Below are positions 9,075 through 17,397 of a stretch of DNA of 64,000 bases, piece by piece. The stretch is taken from assembly GCF_000308755.1 (NCBI RefSeq), contig NZ_BAGF01000049.1, positions 1 through 64,000 of the forward strand. The letters are read 5' to 3'. This DNA is from Nocardia pneumoniae NBRC 100136. GTDB taxonomy: Bacteria; Actinomycetota; Actinomycetes; Mycobacteriales; Mycobacteriaceae. The first letter of the stretch is position 1; the number at the start of each line of letters is the position of its first letter. The notes below the pieces were generated by a model. That model was not told the origin of the DNA, did no database searches, and saw only the letters and a list, made by a program, of their open reading frames with translations. The position numbers were made by a program, and so were the translations under genes.

Positions 9075-9107
9075 TGCAGGTGGCACCGCACAGCGGTGCC
9101 ACCTGCA
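9075..9107. terminator. Bidirectional terminator hairpin
   Basis: A perfect 15-bp stem (9075-9089 with 9093-9107) closes a 3-base ACA loop. It lies between the convergent cupin and EthA-like genes. It lacks a T-run, as is common in actinobacteria. Confidence 0.7.
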
Positions 9108-9125
9108 CTCGCTTCGACACAGAAG

Positions 9126-10619
9126 CTAGTCCCGGGCCCCGGCTTCCGCGGGTCGCCGCGCCCGTTCGAAACGCATGGCCCGGTCGGCGATCCGGCCGTA
9201 TCGCAGCGTGAACACGTCGCGCAGATAGTTCATCCGCAGCCGCCACGGGGCGCGGTCACCTTGCACGGGGAACAGACTCTCCGCGCGGCGCACGTAGCCG
9301 GGGGTGAAGCCGGGGAACAACGATTGGGAGCCGACCGACGGGTCGCGGACCGGCACGCAGCGCACGTATCCGTGCTGATCCATGTGCTCGAGCAGCCGCA
9401 CGACATACTCCGACACCAGATCCGCTTTCAACGTCCACGAGGCGTTGGTGTACCCGATGACGAAGGCGAAGTTCGGCACGCCGGACAGCATCATCGCCTT
9501 GTAAGCCATGGTCGCCGACGGCGTCACCGGCGCGCCGTCCACCACGAGTTCGATGCCGCCGAAGACTTGCAGATTCAAGCCCGTGGCCGTGATGACGATA
9601 TCGGCATCCAGCGTGGCGCCGGAGGCCAAGCGCAGGCCGGTCTCGGTGAAGGTCTCGATCCGGTCGGTGACCACGTCGAGCACGCCCTGCCGGATGGCGC
9701 GGAAGAAATCGCCGTCGCGTGCGAGGCACAATCGCTGGTCCCACGGGTTGTATCGGGGCGTGAAGTGCGTGTCGATGTCGTAGCCCGCGGGCAGCCAGCG
9801 CCGCTGCCAGCCGCGGATGCGTTTGCGCATACCCGCCGGATTGCGCCTGCTGAACTGATAGAGCGCGGTGGAGATCGCGACGTACTCGGCCCGCGCGAGC
9901 GCGTACGCGGCCCGCGCGGGAAGGAAGCGACGGACCGTGAGCGCCAGCGGGTCGCGGGAAGGCGCGGAGATGATGTAGCTCGGGCTGCGTTGCAGCATGG
10001 TCACGTGCGCACCCTGCGCGGTGAGCGCCGGGGCGAGCGTGACCGCGGTGGCGCCGCTGCCGATGAGCACCACCCGCTTGCCCGCGCAGTCGAGTTTCTC
10101 CGGCCAGAACTGCGGATGCACGATCGAACCGGTGAACCGTTCGATGCCGGGGAACTCAGGGGTGTATCCGGTGTCGTAGCGGTAGTAGCCGGCGCAGGAG
10201 AACAGGAATCCCGCCGTGAACGTGACGGTTTCACCGGTGTCGGTGCGCTCGGCGCGCACGGTCCACCGATTGTCCGCGCTGGACCACTCCGCGCGAATCA
10301 CTCGGTGCCGGAACCGGATTCGGCTGTCGACGCCGTACTCCGCGGCGGTCTCGCGCAGGTAGTCGAGGATGGCGCCGCCGTCGGCGATCGACGCCTCGCC
10401 CAACCACGGCTTGAACCGGTAGCCGAGGGTGTACATGTCCGAGTCGGAGCGAATACCCGGGTACCGGAACAGGTCCCACGTTCCGCCCAGGTCCGCCCGG
10501 CTCTCCAGGAGCAGGTAGGAGCGCCACGGGAAGGCTCGGCGCAGGTGGCATGCCGCGCCGATGCCGGAGAGCCCGGCGCCGACGATGAGCACGTCGACAT
10601 GCTCGGCCGCGGTCGTCAT
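9126..10619 (-). CDS. ethA: EthA-like FAD monooxygenase (Baeyer-Villiger type)
   Basis: The 497-residue protein matches remembered M. tuberculosis EthA closely along its length: GGTWDLFRYPGIRSDSDMYT, NPWDQRLC, ITATGLNLQ, MAYKGMMLSG-like (here MAYKAMMLSG) and NASWTLKADLVSE. The FAD loop is GAGLSG at residues 14-19. The FxGxxxHPxxW fingerprint reads FTGSIVHPQFW. EthA oxidises ketones in vivo and activates the thioamide prodrug ethionamide. ATG 10619 follows GGGAGAG. No ethR-type repressor is divergent from it, unlike in M. tuberculosis; upstream lies a 585-base gap and then the lactone operon. Confidence 0.85.
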   Translation of the reverse strand: MTTAAEHVDVLIVGAGLSGIGAACHLRRAFPWRSYLLLESRADLGGTWDLFRYPGIRSDSDMYTLGYRFKPWLGEASIADGGAILDYLRETAAEYGVDSRIRFRHRVIRAEWSSADNRWTVRAERTDTGETVTFTAGFLFSCAGYYRYDTGYTPEFPGIERFTGSIVHPQFWPEKLDCAGKRVVLIGSGATAVTLAPALTAQGAHVTMLQRSPSYIISAPSRDPLALTVRRFLPARAAYALARAEYVAISTALYQFSRRNPAGMRKRIRGWQRRWLPAGYDIDTHFTPRYNPWDQRLCLARDGDFFRAIRQGVLDVVTDRIETFTETGLRLASGATLDADIVITATGLNLQVFGGIELVVDGAPVTPSATMAYKAMMLSGVPNFAFVIGYTNASWTLKADLVSEYVVRLLEHMDQHGYVRCVPVRDPSVGSQSLFPGFTPGYVRRAESLFPVQGDRAPWRLRMNYLRDVFTLRYGRIADRAMRFERARRPAEAGARD

Positions 10620-11204
10620 CACCTCTCCCTTCCGTCGTCGGCGAAGGTCCTGGCGGACCGGGCGGCGCTCGCCCTCTCCCAACCCTATCGCCCCAGGTGG
10701 AGGGTTCGAGACACGGAGCCCGCAAGCCTCGGAGGAAACGATGGGTTTCCTTCTGCCCCAACAAGGCTCGCAAATAGTACAGGCCGGACAGGCCGCTCGA
10801 TACCAACCGGCCCCGCAGTGCGAGACTCGCAGTGAAGTCACTCACATCCACCGGTGGGCACAACTGGTCGAACGCCCACGAACAACCACCGTTCGGCAAT
10901 AGCCGATCGGTAGCCATTCCGAAAGCGGTGGATTCGCCGACCCGGAGCGGCGAACTCGGTCCCGAATGGGAAACACCGCGATAAACCGATACGTGCGCTC
11001 GACTCGCAATGATGCGAACGTCATAGCCAGTCGATCACCGGTTGGTGATACCGCACGAAACATCTATGCTGGGAAGTGATTTCCGTCTCAGACGGAGCGG
11101 TCACCGTACCTATAGCCATTCGTTGTTACTGTCGGGTAGTGTCAATCTCACCGACGATCAGAGTCGATCCGGAACCGTATATGTCAACGATTTCAGGAGC
11201 GCTC
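10620..11204. promoter_or_regulatory. Divergent control region between the EthA-like gene and the nlt operon
   Basis: No convincing gene lies in these 585 bases; short frames here lack ribosome sites and codon bias. The right part (about 10900-11180) is visibly less GC-rich than the operon and should hold the promoter of the lactone operon. AGGAG at 11195-11199 is the ribosome site for the GTG start at 11205. I could not fix -10/-35 elements with confidence. Confidence 0.45.
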
Positions 11205-12254
11205 GTGTCCAATTCTCGCTTCGAATCCATCGGCGCCTATCTGCCCTCGAATGTGGTCACCACAGACGAGCTACTGTCCCGCATGAAGGAACCCCCTTCA
11301 TTCGATCTGGAGAAAATCACCGGCGTTCGTGAACGCCGGCGGCGTGATACTCGACCGGAAAGTCACGAAGACTCGTTCACCTTGGCCCTGAAGGCTGTCG
11401 AGGACTGTCTGTCCAGGTCACAGTATGGTCCAGAAGACATCGACGTGATCATCTACACCTCGATCTCACGTAGCAAGCATGCCACTCGCATGTATATGGA
11501 GCCCTCTTTCGCGTTGGGGATCAGCCGTCTTATCGGCGCGAAGAACGCCATTGCGTTCGATATTTCGAACGCGTGCGCCGGAATGCTCACCGGTACCTAT
11601 ATCCTGGACCGGATGATACGCTCCGGCGCCGCCCGGAACGGACTCGTCGTCAGTGGTGAAGCGATTACCGCGATCGCCGATACCGCGGTCGACGAGATTT
11701 CCGAGAAATACGACCGGCAGTTCGCTTCGCTGACCGTCGGCGACTCCGGATGCGCCATCGTGCTGGACCAGGCCGTCGACGAAAACGACGTTATCCACTA
11801 CATCGAAATGATGACGGCCGCGGAATACGCGCACCTGTGCCTCGGCATGCCCAGCGGCAAAACCCAGGGCGTGGCGATGTACACCGACAACCGCACGATG
11901 CACAACGAGGACCGTTTCCTGCTCGGCACCAACACCCAGCGGAAATTCCTCGAGGCGCAGGGCAAGACCTTCGCCGACGAGAAGTTCGACTACGTCATCC
12001 ACCACCAGTTCGGCGCCGCCGCCATTCCGTGGATGAACGCCATCGCCGAGCGTGAGTTCGGCAGCCCGATGCCGCCGGATCTGCGGGTCATCGACAAGCT
12101 CGGAAACACGTCCACCACTTCGCATTTCATGGTGTTGCACGACCAGCTCAGCCAGCAGAACATCCCCGCGGGGTCGAAGCTGCTGCTGATCCCGGCGGCC
12201 TCCGGCATCGTCACCGGGTTCGTGTCCACCACCATCTCGTCGCTGAAGGTCTGA
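11205..12254 (+). CDS. nltA: OleA/FabH-type ketosynthase, catalytic subunit (NltA)
   Basis: The 349-residue thiolase-fold enzyme of the OleA/FabH group joins two long acyl chains head to head. The triad is visible: Cys124 in SNACAGM, His266/267 in VIHHQFG and Asn301 in LGNTSTTS. The start is set at GTG 11205, five bases after AGGAG; an in-frame ATG at 11181 would add eight residues without a better ribosome site. It is followed after 8 bases by a related subunit without the triad, then by an OleC-like and an OleD-like gene. That is the NltA-B-C-D order of nocardiolactone biosynthesis in Nocardia. Substrates are inferred to be long-chain acyl-CoA or acyl-ACP. Confidence 0.85.
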   Translation: MSNSRFESIGAYLPSNVVTTDELLSRMKEPPSFDLEKITGVRERRRRDTRPESHEDSFTLALKAVEDCLSRSQYGPEDIDVIIYTSISRSKHATRMYMEPSFALGISRLIGAKNAIAFDISNACAGMLTGTYILDRMIRSGAARNGLVVSGEAITAIADTAVDEISEKYDRQFASLTVGDSGCAIVLDQAVDENDVIHYIEMMTAAEYAHLCLGMPSGKTQGVAMYTDNRTMHNEDRFLLGTNTQRKFLEAQGKTFADEKFDYVIHHQFGAAAIPWMNAIAEREFGSPMPPDLRVIDKLGNTSTTSHFMVLHDQLSQQNIPAGSKLLLIPAASGIVTGFVSTTISSLKV

Positions 12255-12262
12255 GGTCAGTC

Positions 12263-13177
12263 ATGAGCGTGCGCATCAAGTCCACCGGCGTCAGCCGGGC
12301 AGGCGACACCCACAGCATCATCGAGCACACCGCCCGCGCCGCCAAGCAGAGCCTGCAGCGCGCCGGAATCCGTGCCGATCAGATCGGCCTGCTGATCAAC
12401 GCGGGCATCTACCGCGATTGGAACATCGTCGAACCCGCGGTGTCCGCGCTGATCCAGAAGGCGGCCGGGATCGGTCTGGAGTACGCCAAGGACGACCCGA
12501 GGACCTTCTCGTTCGATCTGATGAACGGGGCGGTCAGCGTGCTCAACGCGGTTCAGGTGGCCACCTCGGTGCTGGAGACCGGCAGCGCCGAGCACGTGCT
12601 GATCGTGTCCGGCGACACCCATCCGTCGATGACGCGTTACGTCGCCGACGACGAGTTCCCGTACGCCGTCTCCGGCGCGGCACTGTTGCTGGAGCGCACC
12701 GACGAACCGGTCGGCTTCGGCACGGTGCACACCGTGAAGGGTGAAGGCACACCGGCGGTCGAGGGCTATCTCGACACCACGACGATGGGCAACCGGGGGC
12801 GCGGCCTGATCACCGTGGTGCGGGAGCCCGGCTTCGAAGACCGACTGCTGGCGGTGGCCGTCGACGCGGCGCGCCAAGCCCTAGCCGAGTCCGATCACGC
12901 CTCGCTGAGTGAGATCGCGCTGATCGCGTCGACGCCGAGCCCGGAGTTCCCGAAGCAGCTGGCCGACGCCCTCGGCATCGACCAGAACGCGGTCCGCACA
13001 CCGGATCTGCGTTACGGCGACCCGCACACGGCCGCGCTTCCCGCGGCCTACGACCTGGCGATCGCGGACGACTCGTTCACCGAGTACCGCCAGGTGCTGT
13101 TCGTCGCGGCGGGCGCGGGCCCGGCGGCCGCGGCGGTGCTGTACCGGTTGCCCGTCCTCGCCGGGGCGCCTGCGTGA
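12263..13177 (+). CDS. nltB: Catalytically degenerate ketosynthase partner (NltB)
   Basis: The 304-residue protein keeps the thiolase fold of its neighbour (for example LLINAGIYRDWN, FSFDLMNGAVSVL, VLIVSGDTHPS) but not its chemistry. Aligning FDISNACAGML of NltA with FDLMNGAVSVL puts Ala90 where Cys should be. GNTSTTS is replaced by GDPHTAA, and no HHQ motif remains. It therefore probably forms a heterodimer with NltA, shaping the acyl tunnel like a chain-length factor. A GTGA overlap couples it to the next gene. It is slightly shorter than a full ketosynthase (about 335-350). Confidence 0.82.
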   Translation: MSVRIKSTGVSRAGDTHSIIEHTARAAKQSLQRAGIRADQIGLLINAGIYRDWNIVEPAVSALIQKAAGIGLEYAKDDPRTFSFDLMNGAVSVLNAVQVATSVLETGSAEHVLIVSGDTHPSMTRYVADDEFPYAVSGAALLLERTDEPVGFGTVHTVKGEGTPAVEGYLDTTTMGNRGRGLITVVREPGFEDRLLAVAVDAARQALAESDHASLSEIALIASTPSPEFPKQLADALGIDQNAVRTPDLRYGDPHTAALPAAYDLAIADDSFTEYRQVLFVAAGAGPAAAAVLYRLPVLAGAPA

Positions 13178-14847
13178 CAACGGGAACCTCCTGGCAGGCC
13201 ATCGATCGGTTCCGTGCCGTGGTCGGCACGGACCCCGGCCGCGTGGCGGTGCGCTACGCGGCCGGGGTCGACCCCGATGGCCTGCCGGCCTACCGGCACC
13301 TCACCTATCGCGATCTGGACCTGTGGTCGGACACGATCGCCGAACGGCTGGCCGCGGCGGGCGTCGGTACCGGGACGCGCACGATCGTGCTGGTACTACC
13401 GAGCCCGGAGCTTTACGCGATCATGTTCGGGCTGCTCAAGATCGGAGCGGTGCCGGTGGTGATCGACCCCGGCATGGGCGTGCGGAAGATGTTGCGCTGC
13501 CTGCGCGCCGTGGACGCCGAGGCATTCATCGGCATCCCGCAGGCGCACGCGTTGCGCGTGCTGTTCCCGCGCAGCTTCCGCACCGTCCGTACCGCGGTGA
13601 CGGTCGGCAGACGCTGGTTCTGGCGGGGTGAATCGCTGCGGGCATGGGGCCGGACCCCCACGGGTCCGGTGCCGCCGGGCCGCCCCGCCACCGAGGACGA
13701 CCTACTGCTGATCGCGTTCACCACCGGCAGCACGGGACCGGCCAAAGCCGTGCGACTGACCTACGGCAACCTGGCCGCGACGGTCGACCAGGTGCACATG
13801 GCGCGCGGAGAGGTGACGCCGGAGGCTTCGCTGATCACCCTGCCGCTGGTCGGCGTGCTCGACCTGATGCTCGGTTCACGCTGCGTGCTGCCGCCGCTGA
13901 TCCCGAGCAAGGTCGGCGCGACCGATCCCGCGCACGTGGTCGACGCGATCCAGAAGTTCGGGGTGCGAACCATGTTCGCCTCCCCCGCGGTGCTGATCCC
14001 GCTGCTCGAGCATCTGCGTGCCCACCCGGCCACGCTGACGTCGCTGGAGAGCATCTATTCCGGCGGCGCTCCGGTGCCGGACTGGTGTATCGCGGGGCTG
14101 CGCGAGGTGCTGCACGACGACGTGAAGGTCGTCGCCGGGTACGGATCCACCGAAGCGCTGCCGATGTCCACTATCGAATCCCGCGAACTGCTGGACGGAT
14201 TGGTCGATCGGGCGCACCGCGGCGAGGGCACCTGCATCGGCCGGCCGCCCCACCGGGTGCAGGCGCGGATCGTGGCGATCACCGACGAGCCGATTCCGAC
14301 CATGGCTCGGGCCGAGGAGCTCGCCGGCGAGCTGGAAACCACCCGCGGCATCGGCGAACTCGTGGTCGCCGGTCCGAACGTCAGCACCGGCTACCACTGG
14401 CCGGAACAGGCGAACGCGCAGGGCAAGATCGTCGACGGCGATCGGATCTGGCACCGCACCGGCGATCTGGCGTGGATCGACGAGCAGGGACGGATCTGGT
14501 TCTGCGGACGCAAGAGCCAGCGGGTGGTCACCGCGGACGGTCCGATGTTCACCGTTCAGGTCGAGCAGGTGTTCAACACTGTCGCGGGGGTGGCTCGTAC
14601 GGCGCTGGTCGGGGTCGGCCCGCGTGGGGCGCAGCGGCCGGTGCTCTGCGTCGAAGTGAAACCGGGCGCCGACCCGGTCAGCGTCGAGCGCGCGCTGCGG
14701 GCCCATGGCGCACAGTTCGACCGCACCAGGATGATCGCCGATTTCCTGGTCCATCCGTCCTTCCCGGTCGATATCCGGCACAACGCCAAGATCGGACGCG
14801 AACGACTCGCGGTGTGGGCGGCCAAACGGCTCGGAACGGACGCATAA
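13174..14847 (+). CDS. nltC: OleC-like beta-lactone synthetase, AMP-forming (NltC)
   Basis: The 557-residue adenylate-forming enzyme has the P-loop TTGSTGPAKAV near residue 190, YGSTEA near 327 and the RTGDLAW hinge region near 430. The OleC group activates beta-hydroxy acids and cyclises them to beta-lactones. No alpha/beta hydrolase of the OleB type, which would decarboxylate the lactone to an olefin, is present in the operon, so the lactone should be the product. GTG 13174 overlaps the stop of nltB. Assignment as a lactone synthetase rather than an acyl-CoA ligase rests mainly on context. Confidence 0.83.
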   Translation: MTTGTSWQAIDRFRAVVGTDPGRVAVRYAAGVDPDGLPAYRHLTYRDLDLWSDTIAERLAAAGVGTGTRTIVLVLPSPELYAIMFGLLKIGAVPVVIDPGMGVRKMLRCLRAVDAEAFIGIPQAHALRVLFPRSFRTVRTAVTVGRRWFWRGESLRAWGRTPTGPVPPGRPATEDDLLLIAFTTGSTGPAKAVRLTYGNLAATVDQVHMARGEVTPEASLITLPLVGVLDLMLGSRCVLPPLIPSKVGATDPAHVVDAIQKFGVRTMFASPAVLIPLLEHLRAHPATLTSLESIYSGGAPVPDWCIAGLREVLHDDVKVVAGYGSTEALPMSTIESRELLDGLVDRAHRGEGTCIGRPPHRVQARIVAITDEPIPTMARAEELAGELETTRGIGELVVAGPNVSTGYHWPEQANAQGKIVDGDRIWHRTGDLAWIDEQGRIWFCGRKSQRVVTADGPMFTVQVEQVFNTVAGVARTALVGVGPRGAQRPVLCVEVKPGADPVSVERALRAHGAQFDRTRMIADFLVHPSFPVDIRHNAKIGRERLAVWAAKRLGTDA

Positions 14848-14850
14848 AAC

Positions 14851-15132
14851 ATGAAAACAACTGCATTTCGGGCAATTCCCGTACTGGGGTGGCTGTATTT
14901 GGTCGGTGGCGCGCTGGCCGCGGCAACCGACCGTGTCCCGGACAGCCGGCTCCTGCGCACGGTGTGGTGGATCGACGCGTTCCTCAGCATCGTGGTGCAC
15001 GCGGCCCAGATTCCGGCGGCCCTGCGCGCTGCCGAAGGCTCGGGCCGTAGCCGGCTCGAGACCGCGGCATTGACGCAGATCTTCGGCTTGACCTGGTGGC
15101 GGACCCAGCCCGGCAAGGAGATAGAGCAATGA
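14851..15132 (+). CDS. Small two-helix membrane protein of the nlt operon
   Basis: The 93-residue protein has two probable transmembrane helices (about residues 7-25 and 36-57) and a soluble tail ending in WWRTQPGKEIEQ. It lies 3 bases after nltC, and its stop overlaps the ATG of nltD (ATGA), so it is made with the pathway enzymes. I do not recognise the family. A role in anchoring the pathway to the membrane or passing lipid to the MmpL protein is speculation. Confidence 0.75.
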   Translation: MKTTAFRAIPVLGWLYLVGGALAAATDRVPDSRLLRTVWWIDAFLSIVVHAAQIPAALRAAEGSGRSRLETAALTQIFGLTWWRTQPGKEIEQ

Positions 15133-16172
15133 GCAAAGTTCTGGTAACCGGCGCGTCCGGATTTCTGGGTGGTGCGCTGGTGCGCAGGCTCGTGCGCGAC
15201 GGCGAGCACGACGTGTCGATCCTGGTGCGCCGCACCAGCAATCTGGCCGACCTGCGCGACGACCTCGACAAGATCGAGCTGATCTACGGCGATCTCACCG
15301 ACCCCGCCTCGCTGGAGGAGGCGACCCGCGGCGTCGACATCGTGTTCCACAGCGCCGCCCGGGTGGACGAGCGTGGCACCAGGGAGCAGTTCTGGAACGA
15401 GAACGTCCGGGCCACCGAACGGCTGCTCGAAGCCGCCCGCCGAGGCGGCACCGGGCGGTTCGTGTTCGTCTCCAGCCCGAGCGCGATGATGGACTACTAC
15501 GGCGGCGACCAGATCGACGTCGACGAATCGGTGCCGTATCCGCGGCGCTACCTGAACCTGTACGCCGAGACCAAAGCCGCGGCCGAGCGCGCCGTCCTGG
15601 CCGCCGACAGCCCGGGATTCCGCACCTGCGCCCTGCGCCCGCGCGCGATCTGGGGCGCGGGCGACCGGTCCGGTCCGATCGTGCGCATGCTCGGCCGGGC
15701 CGGCGCGGGAACCTTGCCGGACCTGTCGTTCGGCCGCACCGTCTACGCCTCGCTCTGCCACGTCGACAACATCGTCGACGCCTGTGTGAAGGCGGCGGCC
15801 TCGGACGCGGTGGGCGGCAAGGCGTATTTCATCGCCGACGCCGAGAAGACCGATGTGTGGGGCTTCCTGCGCGAGGTCGCCGTCAAGCTCGGGTACCAGC
15901 CCCCGACGCGGAAGCCCAACCGCACGGCGCTCAACGCGGCGGTGGCGGTCATCGAGACGATCTGGCGCATCCCGGCCGTCGCGACCCGCTGGTCGCCTCC
16001 GCTGTCGCGCTACACCGTCGCGCTCCTGACCCGCAGCGCCACCTACGACACTTCCGCCGCACGGGATTTCGGCTACCAGCCGGTCATCGATCGCGACAGC
16101 GGACTCGCCGAGTTCCTGGCGTGGCTGGAACACCAGGGCGGGGCGGTCGAACTCACCCGAAGTCTGCGCTGA
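15129..16172 (+). CDS. nltD: OleD-like NAD(P)-dependent beta-keto reductase (NltD)
   Basis: The 347-residue extended SDR of the 3-beta-HSD/epimerase type has the cofactor loop GASGFLGG at residues 8-15, the catalytic Ser in FVSSPSA and the YAETK Tyr/Lys pair near residue 150. OleD-type enzymes reduce the beta-keto acid made by the ketosynthase to the beta-hydroxy acid used by the lactone synthetase. ATG 15129 overlaps the preceding stop. An in-frame upstream start at 15096 lies inside the small membrane gene and was rejected. Position and family both fit the lactone pathway. Confidence 0.85.
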   Translation: MSKVLVTGASGFLGGALVRRLVRDGEHDVSILVRRTSNLADLRDDLDKIELIYGDLTDPASLEEATRGVDIVFHSAARVDERGTREQFWNENVRATERLLEAARRGGTGRFVFVSSPSAMMDYYGGDQIDVDESVPYPRRYLNLYAETKAAAERAVLAADSPGFRTCALRPRAIWGAGDRSGPIVRMLGRAGAGTLPDLSFGRTVYASLCHVDNIVDACVKAAASDAVGGKAYFIADAEKTDVWGFLREVAVKLGYQPPTRKPNRTALNAAVAVIETIWRIPAVATRWSPPLSRYTVALLTRSATYDTSAARDFGYQPVIDRDSGLAEFLAWLEHQGGAVELTRSLR

Positions 16173-16197
16173 ACACCCACCGGTATCGGAGGCCAGC

Positions 16198-17397
16198 ATG
16201 AGCAACGCCACCGTCTTCCGCAGGAAGATCACTCCTACCGAACGTCTGTACTTCTCCACACGCGCGGTGACACCGCCGTTCGTCATGCACATCGCCGTCC
16301 ACGGCGACGGCAGCATCGACCCGGCGGCGTTGCGGCGGGCCGTCGACGTGGCTTCGGCGGCCAACCCCGGTGCACGCCTGGTCCGCGACGGTGACGACTG
16401 GGTGGACGGTGGTCTGGCCGCCGCCGTGCGCCATGTGCCGAGCTGGTCGCTGAACTACGCGGCGCTGGAGAACGACGCGGTGCTGAACAGACCCATCGGT
16501 CCGACGCCGGACCGGACCACCGAAGTGCTGCTGCTCACCGGCGAACAGACCACCATCGTGTTCCGCGCCTTCCACGGCGTGATGGACGGGATGGGCATGC
16601 GCCTGTGGGTGGACGACGTATTCCGCGCGCTGCGCGGATACCCGCCGCTCGGCGCACCCGACCCCATCGCCGACGCCGAACTCGTGGCCCGGATCGGCGC
16701 ACCCGGCAAACCCACCCTGGTGCTGCCCACATTCCGGGCCCCCACCGGGCGCGGCCGCCAGAATCGAGCCGCCGTGCGCTGGCTGCTGCGCCACCGCACG
16801 ATCAACGCGACCGGAAAGGGAATCGTCGCACGGGTAGCGGCGATCCTTGCCACGGAGTCGGGAGTCGAGTCGCGCTTCATGATTCCGGTCGATCTGCGCA
16901 GGCACGACCCCGCCCTGCGGTCCACCGCCAACCTGGCGCTGCCGCTGTTCCTCGACGTCCACCCGGGTGAGAGCTGGGAGACCATCAGCGGCCGGATGCG
17001 CGGTGGGCTGCGGGAACGACGTGAGCTGAACCAGCTCGACAATGGCCGCCTGTCGAAGTTCCCACCCGGCGTGATCCGCGGGGTGCTGCGGACGAGCAAC
17101 TGGCTCGGCGCACGGCTGAACCGGAACATGGTGTCGGCCACCGTGTCCCACATGGGCAGGGTCGATCTGGACGAGATGACGGTGCCCGGCTGGACGCCGA
17201 CCAGTGTGCGGTTGCTGCCGCAGCACAGCGGCGCGATGCCGCTGCTGTTCACCATGCTCGAAGTGGACGGCAAGCTGGAGCTGACCGTCTCCTGCCGCAA
17301 TGGCTCCGGCATCGAGTCCCGGCTGGAGGCGCTGCTGGACACGATCGCCGCACGACTGGAGGCCGAGCTGGCGACGCCCGAGGTGGTCGCGCGATGA
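16198..17397 (+). CDS. PapA/condensation-superfamily acyltransferase
   Basis: The 399-residue protein shows the HxxxDG catalytic motif as FHGVMDGMG (His126 to Gly131) and a DLRRHDP motif near residue 229. Both are typical of polyketide-associated and wax-ester-type acyltransferases in mycolate bacteria. Such enzymes esterify hydroxyl groups with acyl-CoA or acyl-ACP. It lies 25 bases after nltD and overlaps the MmpL gene (ATGA). This suggests that the lactone or its hydroxy-acid precursor is acylated before export. That step is inference; I am not aware that it is part of the described nocardiolactone pathway. Confidence 0.8.
   Translation: MSNATVFRRKITPTERLYFSTRAVTPPFVMHIAVHGDGSIDPAALRRAVDVASAANPGARLVRDGDDWVDGGLAAAVRHVPSWSLNYAALENDAVLNRPIGPTPDRTTEVLLLTGEQTTIVFRAFHGVMDGMGMRLWVDDVFRALRGYPPLGAPDPIADAELVARIGAPGKPTLVLPTFRAPTGRGRQNRAAVRWLLRHRTINATGKGIVARVAAILATESGVESRFMIPVDLRRHDPALRSTANLALPLFLDVHPGESWETISGRMRGGLRERRELNQLDNGRLSKFPPGVIRGVLRTSNWLGARLNRNMVSATVSHMGRVDLDEMTVPGWTPTSVRLLPQHSGAMPLLFTMLEVDGKLELTVSCRNGSGIESRLEALLDTIAARLEAELATPEVVAR

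Noticed and set aside
11076..11204. A longer nltA starting at 11076 or 11181
   Set aside because: Only GTG 11205 has a well-spaced AGGAG, and the family's conserved N-terminus begins there.
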